DNA of 64,000 bases from Oceanimonas baumannii (lineage in GTDB: Bacteria > Pseudomonadota > Gammaproteobacteria > Enterobacterales > Aeromonadaceae). Of this stretch, positions 18,731-28,032 are shown piece by piece. The DNA lies in NCBI RefSeq assembly GCF_002245495.1, contig NZ_NQJF01000012.1, positions 1-64,000 of the forward strand, in the 5' to 3' direction. The position numbers and the translations under genes are program-made. Within the stretch, counting starts at the first letter, position 1. Every line of letters begins with the position of its first letter. Under the pieces are notes generated by a model, which ran no database searches, had not been told where the DNA came from, and saw only the letters and a program-made list of their open reading frames with translations.

Positions 18731-19411
18731 ATGATGAGCAAACGCGGGCTGGTGTCCATGACCCTGCCGGTGATGATGGGATATTTGCCTCTCGGGGCCG
18801 TATTTGGTGTGTTGTGGGTGGATGCAGGGCTTACCTGGTACTGGGCCCCCTTGATGAGCGTGCTGGTCTATGCCGGTGCCATGCAATATCTGGCAGTAGG
18901 CTTGCTGGCTGCCGGTACCGGCTGGATTGATCTGGCTGTAGCCACGCTGCTGGTGAACTTTCGCCACCTTTTCTACGGGGTGTCGCTTTATCATCTGTTG
19001 CCCAAGGGGGTAATTGGCCGGCACTATTTCATGTTTGGCATTACAGATGAAACCTATTCCTTGCTGAGTGCCTCGGGCCAGGTGAAAAACAGTGAAACTG
19101 CGCTTTGGGTGGTACTGCTCAACCAGAGTTACTGGATAGTGGGTACGCTCATCGGAATGGTACTGGCAAGGGGCTTGCCTCCTGGTCTGCAGGGGCTCGA
19201 CTTTGCTCTGACGGCATTGTTTACCGTGCTGGCGGTAGAGCAAATCCGTGCCAGAAGAGACTGGGGCGCAGTGATCCTAGGGGGCGTAGCTGCCGTGGTG
19301 GCCGGGGTCTGGGTAAGTGATTACTTCCTGCTGGCAGCCTCCATTATACTGGTGCTGGTATTGCTGTCCTGGCCCGAGCGAAATAGCGGGGGGAATGCTG
19401 CGCGTGTCTGA
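18731..19411 (+). CDS. azlC: AzlC family branched-chain amino acid exporter, large subunit
   Basis: A 226-aa membrane protein with AzlC features: GYLPLGAVFGVL, the APLMSVLVYAGAMQYLAVGLL stretch and VNFRHLFYG. AzlC with AzlD forms a two-part exporter (leucine analogues in Bacillus, YgaZH valine export in E. coli). AAGGAG at 18718-18723 sets the start. It overlaps azlD by 17 nt. Confidence 0.93.
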   Translation: MMSKRGLVSMTLPVMMGYLPLGAVFGVLWVDAGLTWYWAPLMSVLVYAGAMQYLAVGLLAAGTGWIDLAVATLLVNFRHLFYGVSLYHLLPKGVIGRHYFMFGITDETYSLLSASGQVKNSETALWVVLLNQSYWIVGTLIGMVLARGLPPGLQGLDFALTALFTVLAVEQIRARRDWGAVILGGVAAVVAGVWVSDYFLLAASIILVLVLLSWPERNSGGNAARV

Positions 19412-19733
19412 TTTTGAGTATTTGTTGGCAGCCCTGATTATGGGCGGCGTGACCTTTTCCCTGCGTGCCTTTCCCTTTCTGGCTCGGGGGTTTATTGCTC
19501 ATCATCACCGTATTCAGGTGCTGGGCCGGCGGCTGCCAGTCGCCATGATGGTGCTGCTGACCCTGTACGCCATGGGAGTGCATAACTGGCATGCTCCGGC
19601 CGACGGCAAGGCCCAGGTCATTGCCGTGGTGGTGGTAGCCGGCTTGCAATTGTGGCGGCGGCAGGCACTGACCAGTATTCTGACCGGTACTTTAGTCTAT
19701 ATGTCACTGGTAAACGGCTGGCTGGGGCTTTGA
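19395..19733 (+). CDS. azlD: AzlD family exporter, small subunit
   Basis: A 112-aa protein with four membrane helices. GGVTFSLRAFPFLA and RRLPVAMMVLLTLYAM are typical of AzlD/YgaH. It starts inside azlC, so the two are made together. The actual exported substrate cannot be read. Confidence 0.92.
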   Translation: MLRVSDFEYLLAALIMGGVTFSLRAFPFLARGFIAHHHRIQVLGRRLPVAMMVLLTLYAMGVHNWHAPADGKAQVIAVVVVAGLQLWRRQALTSILTGTLVYMSLVNGWLGL

Positions 19734-19776
19734 TCTTGGCTATAATTGCCGTCCTTCTTATCAAATGGAATCGATG

Positions 19777-20649
19777 ATGACTGTTTCTCTGCGTGTACCT
19801 TTACTGGGTCTTGCGGCCCTGGGGGTGAGTGGTCTGGCTCAGGCCGAGACGTTTGTATTTACTGCCATTCCGGATCAGGATGAACGCCGTCTGACCGAGC
19901 GTTTCGGAAAAATTGCCGACTACCTGTCTGAACAACTGGATGTCGAAGTGAAATATGTTCCGGTAAAAAGCTATCCGGCAGCGGTAAGTGCCTTTCGTAA
20001 CGATCAGGTGCAGCTGGCCTGGTTTGGCGGCCTGACCGGTGTGCAGGCTCGGGAGCTGGTACCAGGCAGTGAAGCCATTGCCCAAGGGGCGGAAGATACT
20101 GCTTTTGTCAGTTATCTTATTGCCCATGAAAGCACCGGTCTGAGTAAAAGTGAGCAGTTACCAGCGGAGCTTGCCGGCAAACGCTTTACCTTTGGTGACA
20201 AGGGCTCTACTTCCGGCCGGCTGATGCCCGAATTCTTTTTGCGCGAACACTTTGAGCAAGGTCCTGAGCAGCTGTTCTCCCGGGTTGGCTTTTCCGGCGA
20301 TCATAACCGTACCATCAGCCTGGTGCAGTCCGGTGCCTATGAAGTGGGCGCAGTGAACTATGCAGTGTGGGATGCCGAACTGGAAAAAGGCAATATTGAC
20401 CAGAGCAAGGTAAACGTGATCTGGACCAGCCCGGAATATCCTGACTATCAGTGGAGCATTCGTGGCGATGTGGACACTCGCTTCGGTAAGGGCTTTAAGG
20501 AAAAGGTCAAGCAGGCGCTGCTGGAAATGAAAGATCCTGATCTGCTGGCGTCTTTCCCCCGTTCCGGTTTCGTGAATGCCACTAACGACGATTACGCCCC
20601 CATTCGTGATACAGCGGTGGCCATCGGCATTATGGATCCCGCCCAGTAA
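19777..20649 (+). CDS. PhnD-like periplasmic binding protein (putative selenate/oxyanion ABC importer)
   Basis: A 290-aa exported solute-binding protein with a signal peptide to LAQA-ETF. It is PhnD-like, with FTAIPDQDERRLTERFGKI, VKYVPVKSYPAAVSAFRN, LAWFGGLTGVQAR and FTFGDKGSTSGRLMPE. This pattern is close to the subgroup named 'putative selenate ABC transporter periplasmic binding protein' rather than to true phosphonate receptors; that subgroup name comes from context in other genomes. A near-perfect -10 box TATAAT is at 19741-19746. The start at 19777 has GGA 7 nt upstream. It overlaps the ATPase gene. Confidence 0.82.
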   Translation: MTVSLRVPLLGLAALGVSGLAQAETFVFTAIPDQDERRLTERFGKIADYLSEQLDVEVKYVPVKSYPAAVSAFRNDQVQLAWFGGLTGVQARELVPGSEAIAQGAEDTAFVSYLIAHESTGLSKSEQLPAELAGKRFTFGDKGSTSGRLMPEFFLREHFEQGPEQLFSRVGFSGDHNRTISLVQSGAYEVGAVNYAVWDAELEKGNIDQSKVNVIWTSPEYPDYQWSIRGDVDTRFGKGFKEKVKQALLEMKDPDLLASFPRSGFVNATNDDYAPIRDTAVAIGIMDPAQ

Positions 20650-21320
20650 TGAGTGAGCCGGCCAGCCTGTTTCACTTTGATAATGCCAGCCTGGGTTATG
20701 CTGGCAGGCCTGTGCTTGAGGCACTGAATCTGGAAGTGAAGCAGGGAGAGAAAATTGCCCTGCTGGGCGAATCGGGCACTGGTAAAAGCACTTTGCTGCG
20801 CCGGCTGCGTGAGCTTCGCCCTGATGAGGTAGCCTGGTGCCCGCAGCAGCCTGGATTGGTGCCGGTGCTGAGCACCTTTCACAATATCTATATGGGCAGG
20901 CTGGCATGCAATCCTTTCTGGTACAACCTGGTCAACCTGATAAAACCGCTGGCCACCCCCCGGGAGGAGGTCTCCGGACTGGCCAGCCGGCTTGGGCTCA
21001 GCGGGCAGTTGTGGCGTCCAGCCGGTCTGCTGTCCGGTGGTCAGCAAAGCCGGGTCAGCCTGGCCCGGGCGTTGTATCAGCAAAAGCCGGTATTTGTAGG
21101 TGACGAGCCGGTATCGGCGCTGGACGAACGGCAGGCTGCCGAGTTGCTGCAGTTGGTGTGCGAACGTCACCAGACGGTGGTGCTGGCGTTGCACAATGTA
21201 GAGCAGGCACTGACACACTGTACTCGTATTGTGGGACTGCGTCAGGGTCAGCTGGTACTGGATGCCCCCAGCCGGGAGCTGACGGCTGCCCAGTTGCGGA
21301 CCTTGTATTCCTTATCATGA
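20649..21320 (+). CDS. ABC transporter ATP-binding protein (oxyanion-type importer)
   Basis: A 223-aa ATPase with Walker A GESGTGKST, the signature LSGGQQSRVSLARAL, Walker B VFVGDEPVSALD and the switch His in ALHNVEQ. It resembles PhnC. It begins on the A of the upstream stop (TAATG) and ends overlapping the permease (ATGA), so the three proteins are made in step. Confidence 0.93.
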   Translation: MSEPASLFHFDNASLGYAGRPVLEALNLEVKQGEKIALLGESGTGKSTLLRRLRELRPDEVAWCPQQPGLVPVLSTFHNIYMGRLACNPFWYNLVNLIKPLATPREEVSGLASRLGLSGQLWRPAGLLSGGQQSRVSLARALYQQKPVFVGDEPVSALDERQAAELLQLVCERHQTVVLALHNVEQALTHCTRIVGLRQGQLVLDAPSRELTAAQLRTLYSLS

Positions 21321-22786
21321 TCTCTTCTGCTTCCATGGGGCGTACCAGCCTGCTGTTTGTCGTGGTGGCGCTGCTGTGCCTGCCCTGGGCTGATTTTTCC
21401 ACTTCTACCGTTGAACCATGGTTTGAACTCAGGCGTCTGGGAGCGGGCCTGCTGTTGCCGGCCTGGCCTGATGTTTCCGTGTTGCTGTCGGCGCTGTTCA
21501 ATACTCTGGCTTTTGCCTTGCAGGGGGTGGCTCTGGGCGCGTTGCTGGGACTGGGACTGGCCTGTAGTTATCGTTCAGCCTGGGTGCGTCGTCTGGCAGC
21601 GGGGCTAAGGGCGGTGCACGAGTTGTTCTGGGCCCTGTTGTTTATGCAACTGCTGGGACTGTCGGCGCTGGCCGGGGTGCTGGCCATTGCGCTGCCCTAT
21701 GCTGGCACCTTTGCCAAGATTTACGGTGAGCTGTTTGAAGAGGCGGATCCTGCTCCCGAGCAGGCTCTGCCTGCGGGGTTTGGCCGGCTGACCCGGCTTA
21801 TTTACCTGCAGTTACCTCTGTGCTGGCGGCAGATGGCCACCTATACCGGCTACCGGTTGGAATGTGGCATTCGCAGCTCGGCAGTGCTGGGCTTTATCGG
21901 CCTGCCTACCTTGGGGTACCACCTGGAATCGTTGCTGCGGCAGGGCTACTACGATGAAGCCGCCGCTTTTTTCTATGCTCTGGTGCTGATCATCGCCACA
22001 TTACGCTGGTGGCTTCGGGGCCGTCTGGTCCCTGTTTATCTGCTGGCGGCGCTGCTATGGCTGCCACCGGTAGCAAGTTTCAACTGGGCGCTGATGGCCC
22101 GCTTTTTTACCGAAGACATTATTCCGGCCCCTTTGCGGACCGGCGACTGGGCCGGACTCTGGCCTTGGTGGGTGGCGCTCTGGCAGCAACAGGCAGGCCC
22201 GGGGCTGGCCAATACCCTGGTGCTGGCGCTGGTATCGCTGGTGGTGACGGGGGCGCTGGCGCTGTTATGGTTCCCGACGATCTCCCGCCGTTTCGGCAAT
22301 GGTATCAGCCGCAGTGCCAGTCATGGCTGGCTGGTGCTGATGCGCTCGCTGCCGGAATATCTGCTGGCATTCGTAGGTATGCTGTTGCTGGGGCCGGGCA
22401 TGCTACCAGCCATGCTGGCGCTGAGTTTGCACAACGGGGCCATTATCGCCCATTTGCTGGGGCATCACCTCAATACCCTGAGTCTGCGTGAAGACGCTCC
22501 CCGAGGTCTGAACCTGTACTTTTTTGAAGTGTTGCCCCGGTTATATCGTGCCTTTATGGCCTACAGCCTGTACCGGTTTGAAAATCTCATTCGTGAAACT
22601 GCCATCCTTGGCATGCTGGGGATTCCGACACTGGGCTTTTTTATCGATTCAGCCTTTAGCGAGTTCCGTTTTGACCGGGCCATGGCGTTACTGCTGGTGT
22701 GTGCCTGGCTTAACATCGTGGTTGATGTGCTTGCCCGGAGACTGCGCCAGCGGCTGCACCTGGGTAACCGTGCCGAGGTTCTTTAA
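21317..22786 (+). CDS. ABC permease, two PhnE-like halves fused
   Basis: A 489-aa permease containing two complete permease units in one chain. The first coupling loop (...GLPTLGYHLESLLRQGYYDEA) is near residue 205 and the second (...GIPTLGFFIDSAFSEFRFDRA) near 445, about 240 residues apart. Ordinary PhnE is a ~260-aa homodimer, so this fusion supplies both halves. The start overlaps the ATPase stop as ATGA. The 3' end overlaps the convergent SDR gene by 4 bp. Confidence 0.88.
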   Translation: MISSASMGRTSLLFVVVALLCLPWADFSTSTVEPWFELRRLGAGLLLPAWPDVSVLLSALFNTLAFALQGVALGALLGLGLACSYRSAWVRRLAAGLRAVHELFWALLFMQLLGLSALAGVLAIALPYAGTFAKIYGELFEEADPAPEQALPAGFGRLTRLIYLQLPLCWRQMATYTGYRLECGIRSSAVLGFIGLPTLGYHLESLLRQGYYDEAAAFFYALVLIIATLRWWLRGRLVPVYLLAALLWLPPVASFNWALMARFFTEDIIPAPLRTGDWAGLWPWWVALWQQQAGPGLANTLVLALVSLVVTGALALLWFPTISRRFGNGISRSASHGWLVLMRSLPEYLLAFVGMLLLGPGMLPAMLALSLHNGAIIAHLLGHHLNTLSLREDAPRGLNLYFFEVLPRLYRAFMAYSLYRFENLIRETAILGMLGIPTLGFFIDSAFSEFRFDRAMALLLVCAWLNIVVDVLARRLRQRLHLGNRAEVL

Positions 22787-23535
22787 AGCACCAGTCCGCC
22801 ATCAATTTTCAGCACCTGACCGGTAATGTAACGGGCACGTTGGCTGGCCAGAAACAGCACACCTTCGGCAATGTCGGTAGGCTCGCCAAGGTGGCCGAGG
22901 GGAATGCGAGCGGTCATTTTGTCCAGCACTTTTTGCGGAACGGCCTGGGTCATTTCGGTGTTGATAAAGCCGGGAGCGATGCAGTTGGCTCTTATTTGCG
23001 CGCCGCCCCGGACCAGTTCTTTGGCCCAGCCCCTGGTCATGGAGATGATCCCGCCCTTGCTGGCCGCATAGTTACTCTGGCCAATATTTCCGTCGGTGCC
23101 CACAATGGAAGAGATGCTGACAATGCTGCCGCTCTGGTGGATCTGCATAAGTGGCAGCATGGCCCGCGTCATCAGAAATACGCCTTTCAGGTTAACATCC
23201 AGCACGCTGTCCCAGTCGGCCTCGGTCATTTTTCCGAGTAAGGCATCGCGGGTAATGCCGGCATTATTTACCAGCACGTCCAGGCGGCCCTGCTCTTCCA
23301 GAAGGCGGGCGCTGAGGCGGCTCAGTGCGTTGCTGTCACACACATTAAGGGTTATGGCGCTGACGTTATCATACCCGCCAAGCCAGGATTCTGCCGGGGC
23401 CATGTCAATGTCGCAGGCGTAGACCTGTGCTGCACCGGCCTGAGCCAGGGTTTCACTGATGCAGCGGCCCAGCCCCCGGGCTGCACCGGTGACGACGCAG
23501 ACGTTGCCTTGCATATCCTGAGTAATACCAGTCAT
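22783..23535 (-). CDS. Short-chain dehydrogenase/reductase (FabG-like)
   Basis: A 250-aa NAD(P)H-dependent oxidoreductase of the classical SDR family. It shows TGAARGLG near 16-23, NNAG, the catalytic Ser in SISSIVG, YAASK with Tyr and Lys, and the FabG-like C-terminus ITGQVLKIDGGLVL. AAGGA lies 8 nt before the ATG at 23535. It could be a 3-oxoacyl-ACP or acetoacetyl-CoA reductase. No fatty-acid or PHA genes are adjacent, so the role is open. Confidence 0.85.
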   Translation of the reverse strand: MTGITQDMQGNVCVVTGAARGLGRCISETLAQAGAAQVYACDIDMAPAESWLGGYDNVSAITLNVCDSNALSRLSARLLEEQGRLDVLVNNAGITRDALLGKMTEADWDSVLDVNLKGVFLMTRAMLPLMQIHQSGSIVSISSIVGTDGNIGQSNYAASKGGIISMTRGWAKELVRGGAQIRANCIAPGFINTEMTQAVPQKVLDKMTARIPLGHLGEPTDIAEGVLFLASQRARYITGQVLKIDGGLVL

Positions 23536-23698
23536 GATCGATATCCTTTTAAATTTGGTGTCATTTAAAACCGAGCACAGCCAATGCTAGCTTAATTTTT
23601 GCGATGCAATATATATTTTGATCTTATAAAAAATGATTTTATCTATATTTATTGTGCGGTGCGGTAATTTTGAGTAGGGGATCATGGTGGGGGAGGAA

Positions 23699-23726
23699 TA
23701 AAAAAGCCCGCACAAGGCGGGCTTCA
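23699..23726 (-). terminator. puuD terminator
   Basis: On the minus strand, AAGCCCGCC-TTGT-GCGGGCTT is followed by a T-run, about 25 bp after the puuD stop. It may also serve as a weak barrier for plus-strand reads. Confidence 0.88.
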
Positions 23727-23748
23727 AACAGTGAGAGTTGCGGATGAC

Positions 23749-25011
23749 TTACTGAGCGTTCCAGGCGGCAACCAGGGCGCGCTCTTCATCGGTCATGCCG
23801 GTGATGTTACCCAGCGGCATATACTTGTTGGCAGTCACTTTTTTTACATTTTCAGCCTGCAGCAGCAAATGCGCTTCGGTGTCCAGTATGACGCCGAGGG
23901 GAGCAGCGGCAAAGCCGGGCTGAGAGGGACTGGCAGCGTGGCACTGCACGCAACGGGCTTCCATGACATCAAGTACCTGAGCGGTGGTGACGGCAGTAAC
24001 AGAAGTGGCTGCTGCGTTTTCACCGGCGGCGGTAGTTCCGGACTGAGTCTCGGCAGGCGCGGTGGCGGCTGGTGCCGGGGCAGATTTAGGTGCACCTACC
24101 CAGATGGCTACCAGGATCAGTGCCACGCCAGCGATCGGATAGCCCGGACGAATGTGACCGGCATGCATCAGCACGAAGTACTGGCGGATCAGGGCGCCTG
24201 CGAAAATGAACAGGGTCATGATCACCCAGGACAGTTCATGACTGTAGGTGAAAGAGTAGTGGTTGCTGAGCATCAGCAGTACTACCGGCAGGGTAAAGTA
24301 GGTGTTGTGTACTGAACGCTGTTTACCACGCTTGCCGTCGATCGGGTTTGGCGTTTCACCTGCTTTCAGGGCTTTAACCATGCGCCGCTGACCGGGAATA
24401 ATCCAGAAGAATACGTTGGCAGACATGGCGGTGGCCATGACCGCACCGGTCAGCAGGAAGGCTGCACGGCCAGAGAAGATGTGGGTGCTCAGGTAAGCAA
24501 CTACAACCATCATCACGGCAACGGCGACAGACAGAATACCATCGCGCTCCATGTTGGGGCTGATACGCTTACACAGCTCGTTGTAGACGATCCAGCCCAG
24601 CAGCAGGAATGCCAGCGCGGCAATGTTGGCCTGCCAGCCGGTCATGTTGGCAGCCCATTCCCAGGGGGAATTGTGGTTAACCAGATAGAAGCTGGGCTTG
24701 GTCAGATACAGCAGGGTAAACAGACCGAAACCGGACAGCCAGGTGGTGTAGGATTTCCAGAAGGACCAGTGCAGATCTTCCGGCAGCTGCTCGGGGCTGG
24801 TTGCATATTTCTGATTGTGGTAAAAACCACCGCCGTGTACGGCCCACATTTCACCGAACACGCCTTTTTTCTTGCACTCTTCGGACTTGGGCGGACGCAG
24901 GCCGTTGTCGAGCATGACGAAATAAATGGATTCACCCACCCAGGCGATGGCGGCAATCACGTGCAGCCAACGGAGCAGCAGGTTACCAAAATCCAGCAGA
25001 TATGCTTCCAT
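23749..25011 (-). CDS. puuD: Urate hydroxylase PuuD (membrane, cytochrome c-fused)
   Basis: A 420-aa fusion. The N-terminal ~300 residues hold eight membrane helices (DUF989/urate oxidase N domain), beginning LLRWLHVIAAIAWVGESIYFVMLDN. An Ala/Pro/Thr-rich periplasmic linker leads to a class I cytochrome c domain with the haem site CVQCH (354-358) and a candidate distal ligand Met398 (YMPLGN). Members oxidise urate to 5-hydroxyisourate with electrons passed to the cytochrome. No uraH, uraD, xdh or allantoin genes are nearby, so it stands alone here. Confidence 0.95.
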   Translation of the reverse strand: MEAYLLDFGNLLLRWLHVIAAIAWVGESIYFVMLDNGLRPPKSEECKKKGVFGEMWAVHGGGFYHNQKYATSPEQLPEDLHWSFWKSYTTWLSGFGLFTLLYLTKPSFYLVNHNSPWEWAANMTGWQANIAALAFLLLGWIVYNELCKRISPNMERDGILSVAVAVMMVVVAYLSTHIFSGRAAFLLTGAVMATAMSANVFFWIIPGQRRMVKALKAGETPNPIDGKRGKQRSVHNTYFTLPVVLLMLSNHYSFTYSHELSWVIMTLFIFAGALIRQYFVLMHAGHIRPGYPIAGVALILVAIWVGAPKSAPAPAATAPAETQSGTTAAGENAAATSVTAVTTAQVLDVMEARCVQCHAASPSQPGFAAAPLGVILDTEAHLLLQAENVKKVTANKYMPLGNITGMTDEERALVAAWNAQ

Positions 25012-25123
25012 GATGGTCTTACCTTCTCTGTTTCATTTTGTATTGTTTGAGACCCTAGCGCATCGAAACAGATGTCCTGCCACTGGCGGGAGCTGAGACC
25101 ACATGCGCTGCCGTGTGCTTTCA

Positions 25124-25158
25124 AACTGTATACAGTTCAAAAATTAAACTGTTGACAA
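25124..25158 (-). promoter_or_regulatory. puuD promoter with overlapping palindromic operator
   Basis: On the minus strand, TTGTCA (25153-25158) and TGTATA (25129-25134) are separated by 18 bp. The -10 lies inside the perfect 14-bp palindrome AACTGTATACAGTT (25124-25137). A palindrome of this shape over a -10 box suggests repression, possibly by a GntR-type regulator. No regulator gene is adjacent. Confidence 0.6.
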
Positions 25159-25287
25159 TTTGTGTGGTGATTTTTTTCAAAAACATGAACTTTGTCAACA
25201 TTCATTAACAGTTATTTTTCTTGCACTTGCAACTATTGGGTTGGTTTTTATAGTGAATATTAAAGAAAAGCTGTTGTTAATCAGGTT

Positions 25288-25342
25288 CTTAAAGTTTAGC
25301 AATGCGCCAGCTCACCAAGTTGACTGATAAGTAAACTTTAAG
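25288..25342. repeat. 11-bp inverted repeat with 33-bp spacer
   Basis: CTTAAAGTTTA (25288-25298) and its exact complement TAAACTTTAAG (25332-25342) flank 33 bp. It could be a paired operator or an RNA stem. No function can be read. Confidence 0.55.
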
Positions 25343-25447
25343 CGGGCGACATCATAGCGTATCTGGTTGCTGCTGCAACCGTGCTCAGCCATCAGATGGA
25401 GACTGTCATGTCGCCATTCTGTTTACAGATAGGTCTTTCAGACGTAT

Positions 25448-26008
25448 TCAATTTTCCCGGTGAGCGCGAAACTGGGCGACCCGGCAGGCCAGCAAATGGC
25501 GCAGTGGATCGGGGTCAAAAGCCGGGGTCAGCCGGTTCAGTACATGAGCCACACTTTCCAGAGTAGACAATGCCTGCCCCCCCGGGCCCTTGCGGATGTC
25601 ATAACGTCCGGCAGGTGCGTTGCTGAAGCTTAGTGCGGGCAGCGTATTCAGCCAGGGGTTAAGATGGCGTAACAGCCGGGTTTTGCGCCAGGTGCCGTCC
25701 AGCACGATCAGACCGCCGATACCGAGCCCGGCAGGGGTGACCTGGTCGATATCCACCGCTTGCGCATCGGGATACAACAACCACCAGCGTCCGGTGGCTG
25801 GGAGCGGTGGTGCCGGCATCTGTTCGGTGACCACCCGCTCCAGTCCGGGCAGTGCCAGCTGCAGCAGGGGCACCGTGCTTTTGGCATGTTTTGCTTCCTG
25901 CGGGTGTTGCAGCACAATTACCGGTAAGGGACAGATCTGAGGCTGAACACTGGTGCACAGGCAGGTGCGTTCAGGCAGCCGGCAGTGGGGGCAGATAAAG
26001 CGGGACAT
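25448..26008 (-). CDS. tapT: tRNA-uridine aminocarboxypropyltransferase (DTW domain, TapT)
   Basis: A 186-aa DTW-domain protein. E. coli TapT (YfiP) makes acp3U47 in tRNA by transferring the aminocarboxypropyl group of S-adenosylmethionine. Visible signatures are an N-terminal zinc-like cluster CPHCRLPERTCLC (6-18), VLQHPQEAKHAKST, LDGTWRKTRLL (the D-x-T-W core) and RKGPGGQALSTLESVAHVL. The start at 26008 places the Cys cluster at the N-terminus as in the family; an upstream in-frame start at 26053 would add 15 unlikely residues. It is divergent from prfC. Confidence 0.88.
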   Translation of the reverse strand: MSRFICPHCRLPERTCLCTSVQPQICPLPVIVLQHPQEAKHAKSTVPLLQLALPGLERVVTEQMPAPPLPATGRWWLLYPDAQAVDIDQVTPAGLGIGGLIVLDGTWRKTRLLRHLNPWLNTLPALSFSNAPAGRYDIRKGPGGQALSTLESVAHVLNRLTPAFDPDPLRHLLACRVAQFRAHREN

Positions 26009-26205
26009 GCATAAAATCCGGACTGAAAAACACCATGTTAACGGTGCCGCCAAAGGGAAGAAAGCGCATGCCGGTAAACAGATACATTGTTAAGCACCGC
26101 CGAATAGGCGAAAATAACGGCCAGTTCAGATAAACCCAGCGGATTTCATGTTTTCAGGCGCTTTCGCCGGCAGCGCAGGTCCGTGACAACCCAGAAGATT
26201 ACACC

Positions 26206-27795
26206 ATGTCAAACAGCACCATAGCGCAGGAAATTGCCAAGCGCCGTACCTTTGCCATTATCTCTCACCCGGACGCCGGTAAAACCACCATCACCGAAAA
26301 AGTACTGCTGCACGGTCAGGCCATTCAGAGCGCCGGCACCGTCAAGGGCCGCGGCTCGGGCCAGCATGCCAAATCAGACTGGATGGAAATGGAAAAGGAG
26401 CGGGGCATCTCGGTAACCACGTCGGTGATGCAGTTTCCCTATAATGACTGCCTGGTCAATCTGCTCGACACGCCGGGGCACGAAGACTTCTCGGAAGATA
26501 CTTATCGTACACTGACCGCAGTGGATTCCTGTCTGATGGTGATCGACGCCGCCAAAGGCGTAGAAGACCGGACCCGCAAGCTGATGGAAGTGACCCGGCT
26601 GCGGGATACGCCCATCGTGACCTTTATGAACAAGCTCGACCGGGATATCCGGGACCCCATGGAATTGCTTGATGAGGTTGAAACCGAGCTCAATATCATG
26701 TGTGCGCCGGTGACCTGGCCCATTGGCAGCGGCAAGTTGTTCAAGGGCGTTTATCACCTGCACCGGGATGAAACCATTTTGTATCAGACCGGCCAGGGCC
26801 ACACCATTCAGGACGTGCGCATCATCAAGGGGCTGGATAACTCCGAGCTGGATGAAGCCGTGGGAGATGGCCTGGCGGCCCAGTTGCGTGAGGAGCTGGA
26901 ACTGGTGATGGGGGCGTCTCACGAGTTCGATCAGGAGCTGTTTCTGGCTGGTGAGCTGTGCCCGGTATTTTTTGGTACCGCGCTGGGGAACTTCGGTGTG
27001 GATCATATGCTCGACGGACTGACCAAGTGGGCTCCGGCCCCTCAGCCACGTCAGACTCATGAGCGGGAAGTCGGCGCGGATGACGACAAGTTTTCCGGCT
27101 TCGTGTTCAAGATCCAGGCCAACATGGATCCCCGTCACCGGGACCGTATTGCCTTTATGCGCATCGTCTCGGGCAAATACAGCCAGGGCATGAAGATGAA
27201 ACATGTGCGCATTGGTAAAACGGTGAGTATTTCCGATGCCGTTACCTTTATGGCCGGCGATCGGGAGCGGGCTGAAGAAGCCTATGCTGGCGATATTATC
27301 GGTCTGCATAACCACGGTACCATTCAGATTGGAGATACCTTCACACAGGGAGAAGATCTCAAATTCTCCGGCATTCCCAATTTTGCCCCCGAGTTGTTCC
27401 GCCGTATCCGGCTGCGGGATCCGCTTAAACAGAAGCAACTGCTTAAGGGGCTGGTACAGCTGTCGGAAGAAGGTGCCGTACAGGTATTCCGCCCGCTGGA
27501 TAACAACGACCTGATCGTGGGAGCCGTGGGTGTTCTGCAGTTTGATGTAGTGGTAGCCCGCCTGAAGGCAGAATATAATGTTGATGCATTATATGAGTCT
27601 GTGAACGTGTCGACCGCCCGCTGGGTGTATGGCGACAATGCCAAAAAGCTGGACGAGTTCCAGCGCAAGGTGTCTGCCAACCTGGCTCTGGACGGTGGTG
27701 ACAACCTTACCTATATCGCGCCCACCATGGTCAACCTGAACCTGACCCAGGAGCGTTACCCGGATATTCAGTTCAGCAAGACCCGGGAGCACTAA
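26206..27795 (+). CDS. prfC: Peptide chain release factor 3
   Basis: A 529-aa translational GTPase, the same length as E. coli RF3, that recycles RF1/RF2 from the ribosome after termination. GTPase motifs are SHPDAGKTT (G1), RGISVTTS (G2), DTPGHED (G3) and NKLD (G4). Domains II and III follow, ending in the family C-terminus [13 protein letters not shown]. It is the first gene of a conserved block (prfC, yjjV, deo, serB, radA) also seen in enterobacteria. Confidence 0.98.
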   Translation: MSNSTIAQEIAKRRTFAIISHPDAGKTTITEKVLLHGQAIQSAGTVKGRGSGQHAKSDWMEMEKERGISVTTSVMQFPYNDCLVNLLDTPGHEDFSEDTYRTLTAVDSCLMVIDAAKGVEDRTRKLMEVTRLRDTPIVTFMNKLDRDIRDPMELLDEVETELNIMCAPVTWPIGSGKLFKGVYHLHRDETILYQTGQGHTIQDVRIIKGLDNSELDEAVGDGLAAQLREELELVMGASHEFDQELFLAGELCPVFFGTALGNFGVDHMLDGLTKWAPAPQPRQTHEREVGADDDKFSGFVFKIQANMDPRHRDRIAFMRIVSGKYSQGMKMKHVRIGKTVSISDAVTFMAGDRERAEEAYAGDIIGLHNHGTIQIGDTFTQGEDLKFSGIPNFAPELFRRIRLRDPLKQKQLLKGLVQLSEEGAVQVFRPLDNNDLIVGAVGVLQFDVVVARLKAEYNVDALYESVNVSTARWVYGDNAKKLDEFQRKVSANLALDGGDNLTYIAPTMVNLNLTQERYPDIQFSKTREH

Positions 27796-27805
27796 GACGC
27801 CGTTT

Positions 27806-27836
27806 ATTCAGGGCCGGGCATGACCCGGCCCTGAAT
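27806..27836 (+). terminator. Strong 13-bp hairpin after prfC
   Basis: ATTCAGGGCCGGG and CCCGGCCCTGAAT pair perfectly around a CATGA loop, 10 bp after the stop. There is no T-run on either side, so it is a termination or mRNA-end hairpin of uncertain strength. Confidence 0.6.
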
Positions 27837-28032
27837 GATGTGATGTTGTCTCTGATATTGCCGAAAGTCGTTCTTTTGCCCTTTCTGTAACTACTATTTT
27901 TCCGTTTGGCATATGCTCTTCCAGATAGGTAACCTGTCCTCACAGTTCTGGTGACTGCTTTAGCGGTATCAGCATCAATGCCATATAACACTTCCGATTA
28001 CTTGACAAGAACATAAAAGAGATTAATTGCTT

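Larger units (their letters stand above)
25012..25447. other. Gene-free AT-rich region between puuD and tapT
   Basis: 436 bp, clearly richer in A+T than its surroundings. It holds the puuD promoter and palindrome (25124-25158) and an 11-bp inverted repeat (25288-25342). No ORF is convincing. Confidence 0.5.

Noticed and set aside
25152-25180. TTGACA on the plus strand as a promoter reading toward tapT
   Set aside because: There is no -10-like sequence at the right distance, and tapT is on the other strand. The minus-strand puuD promoter explains the region better.
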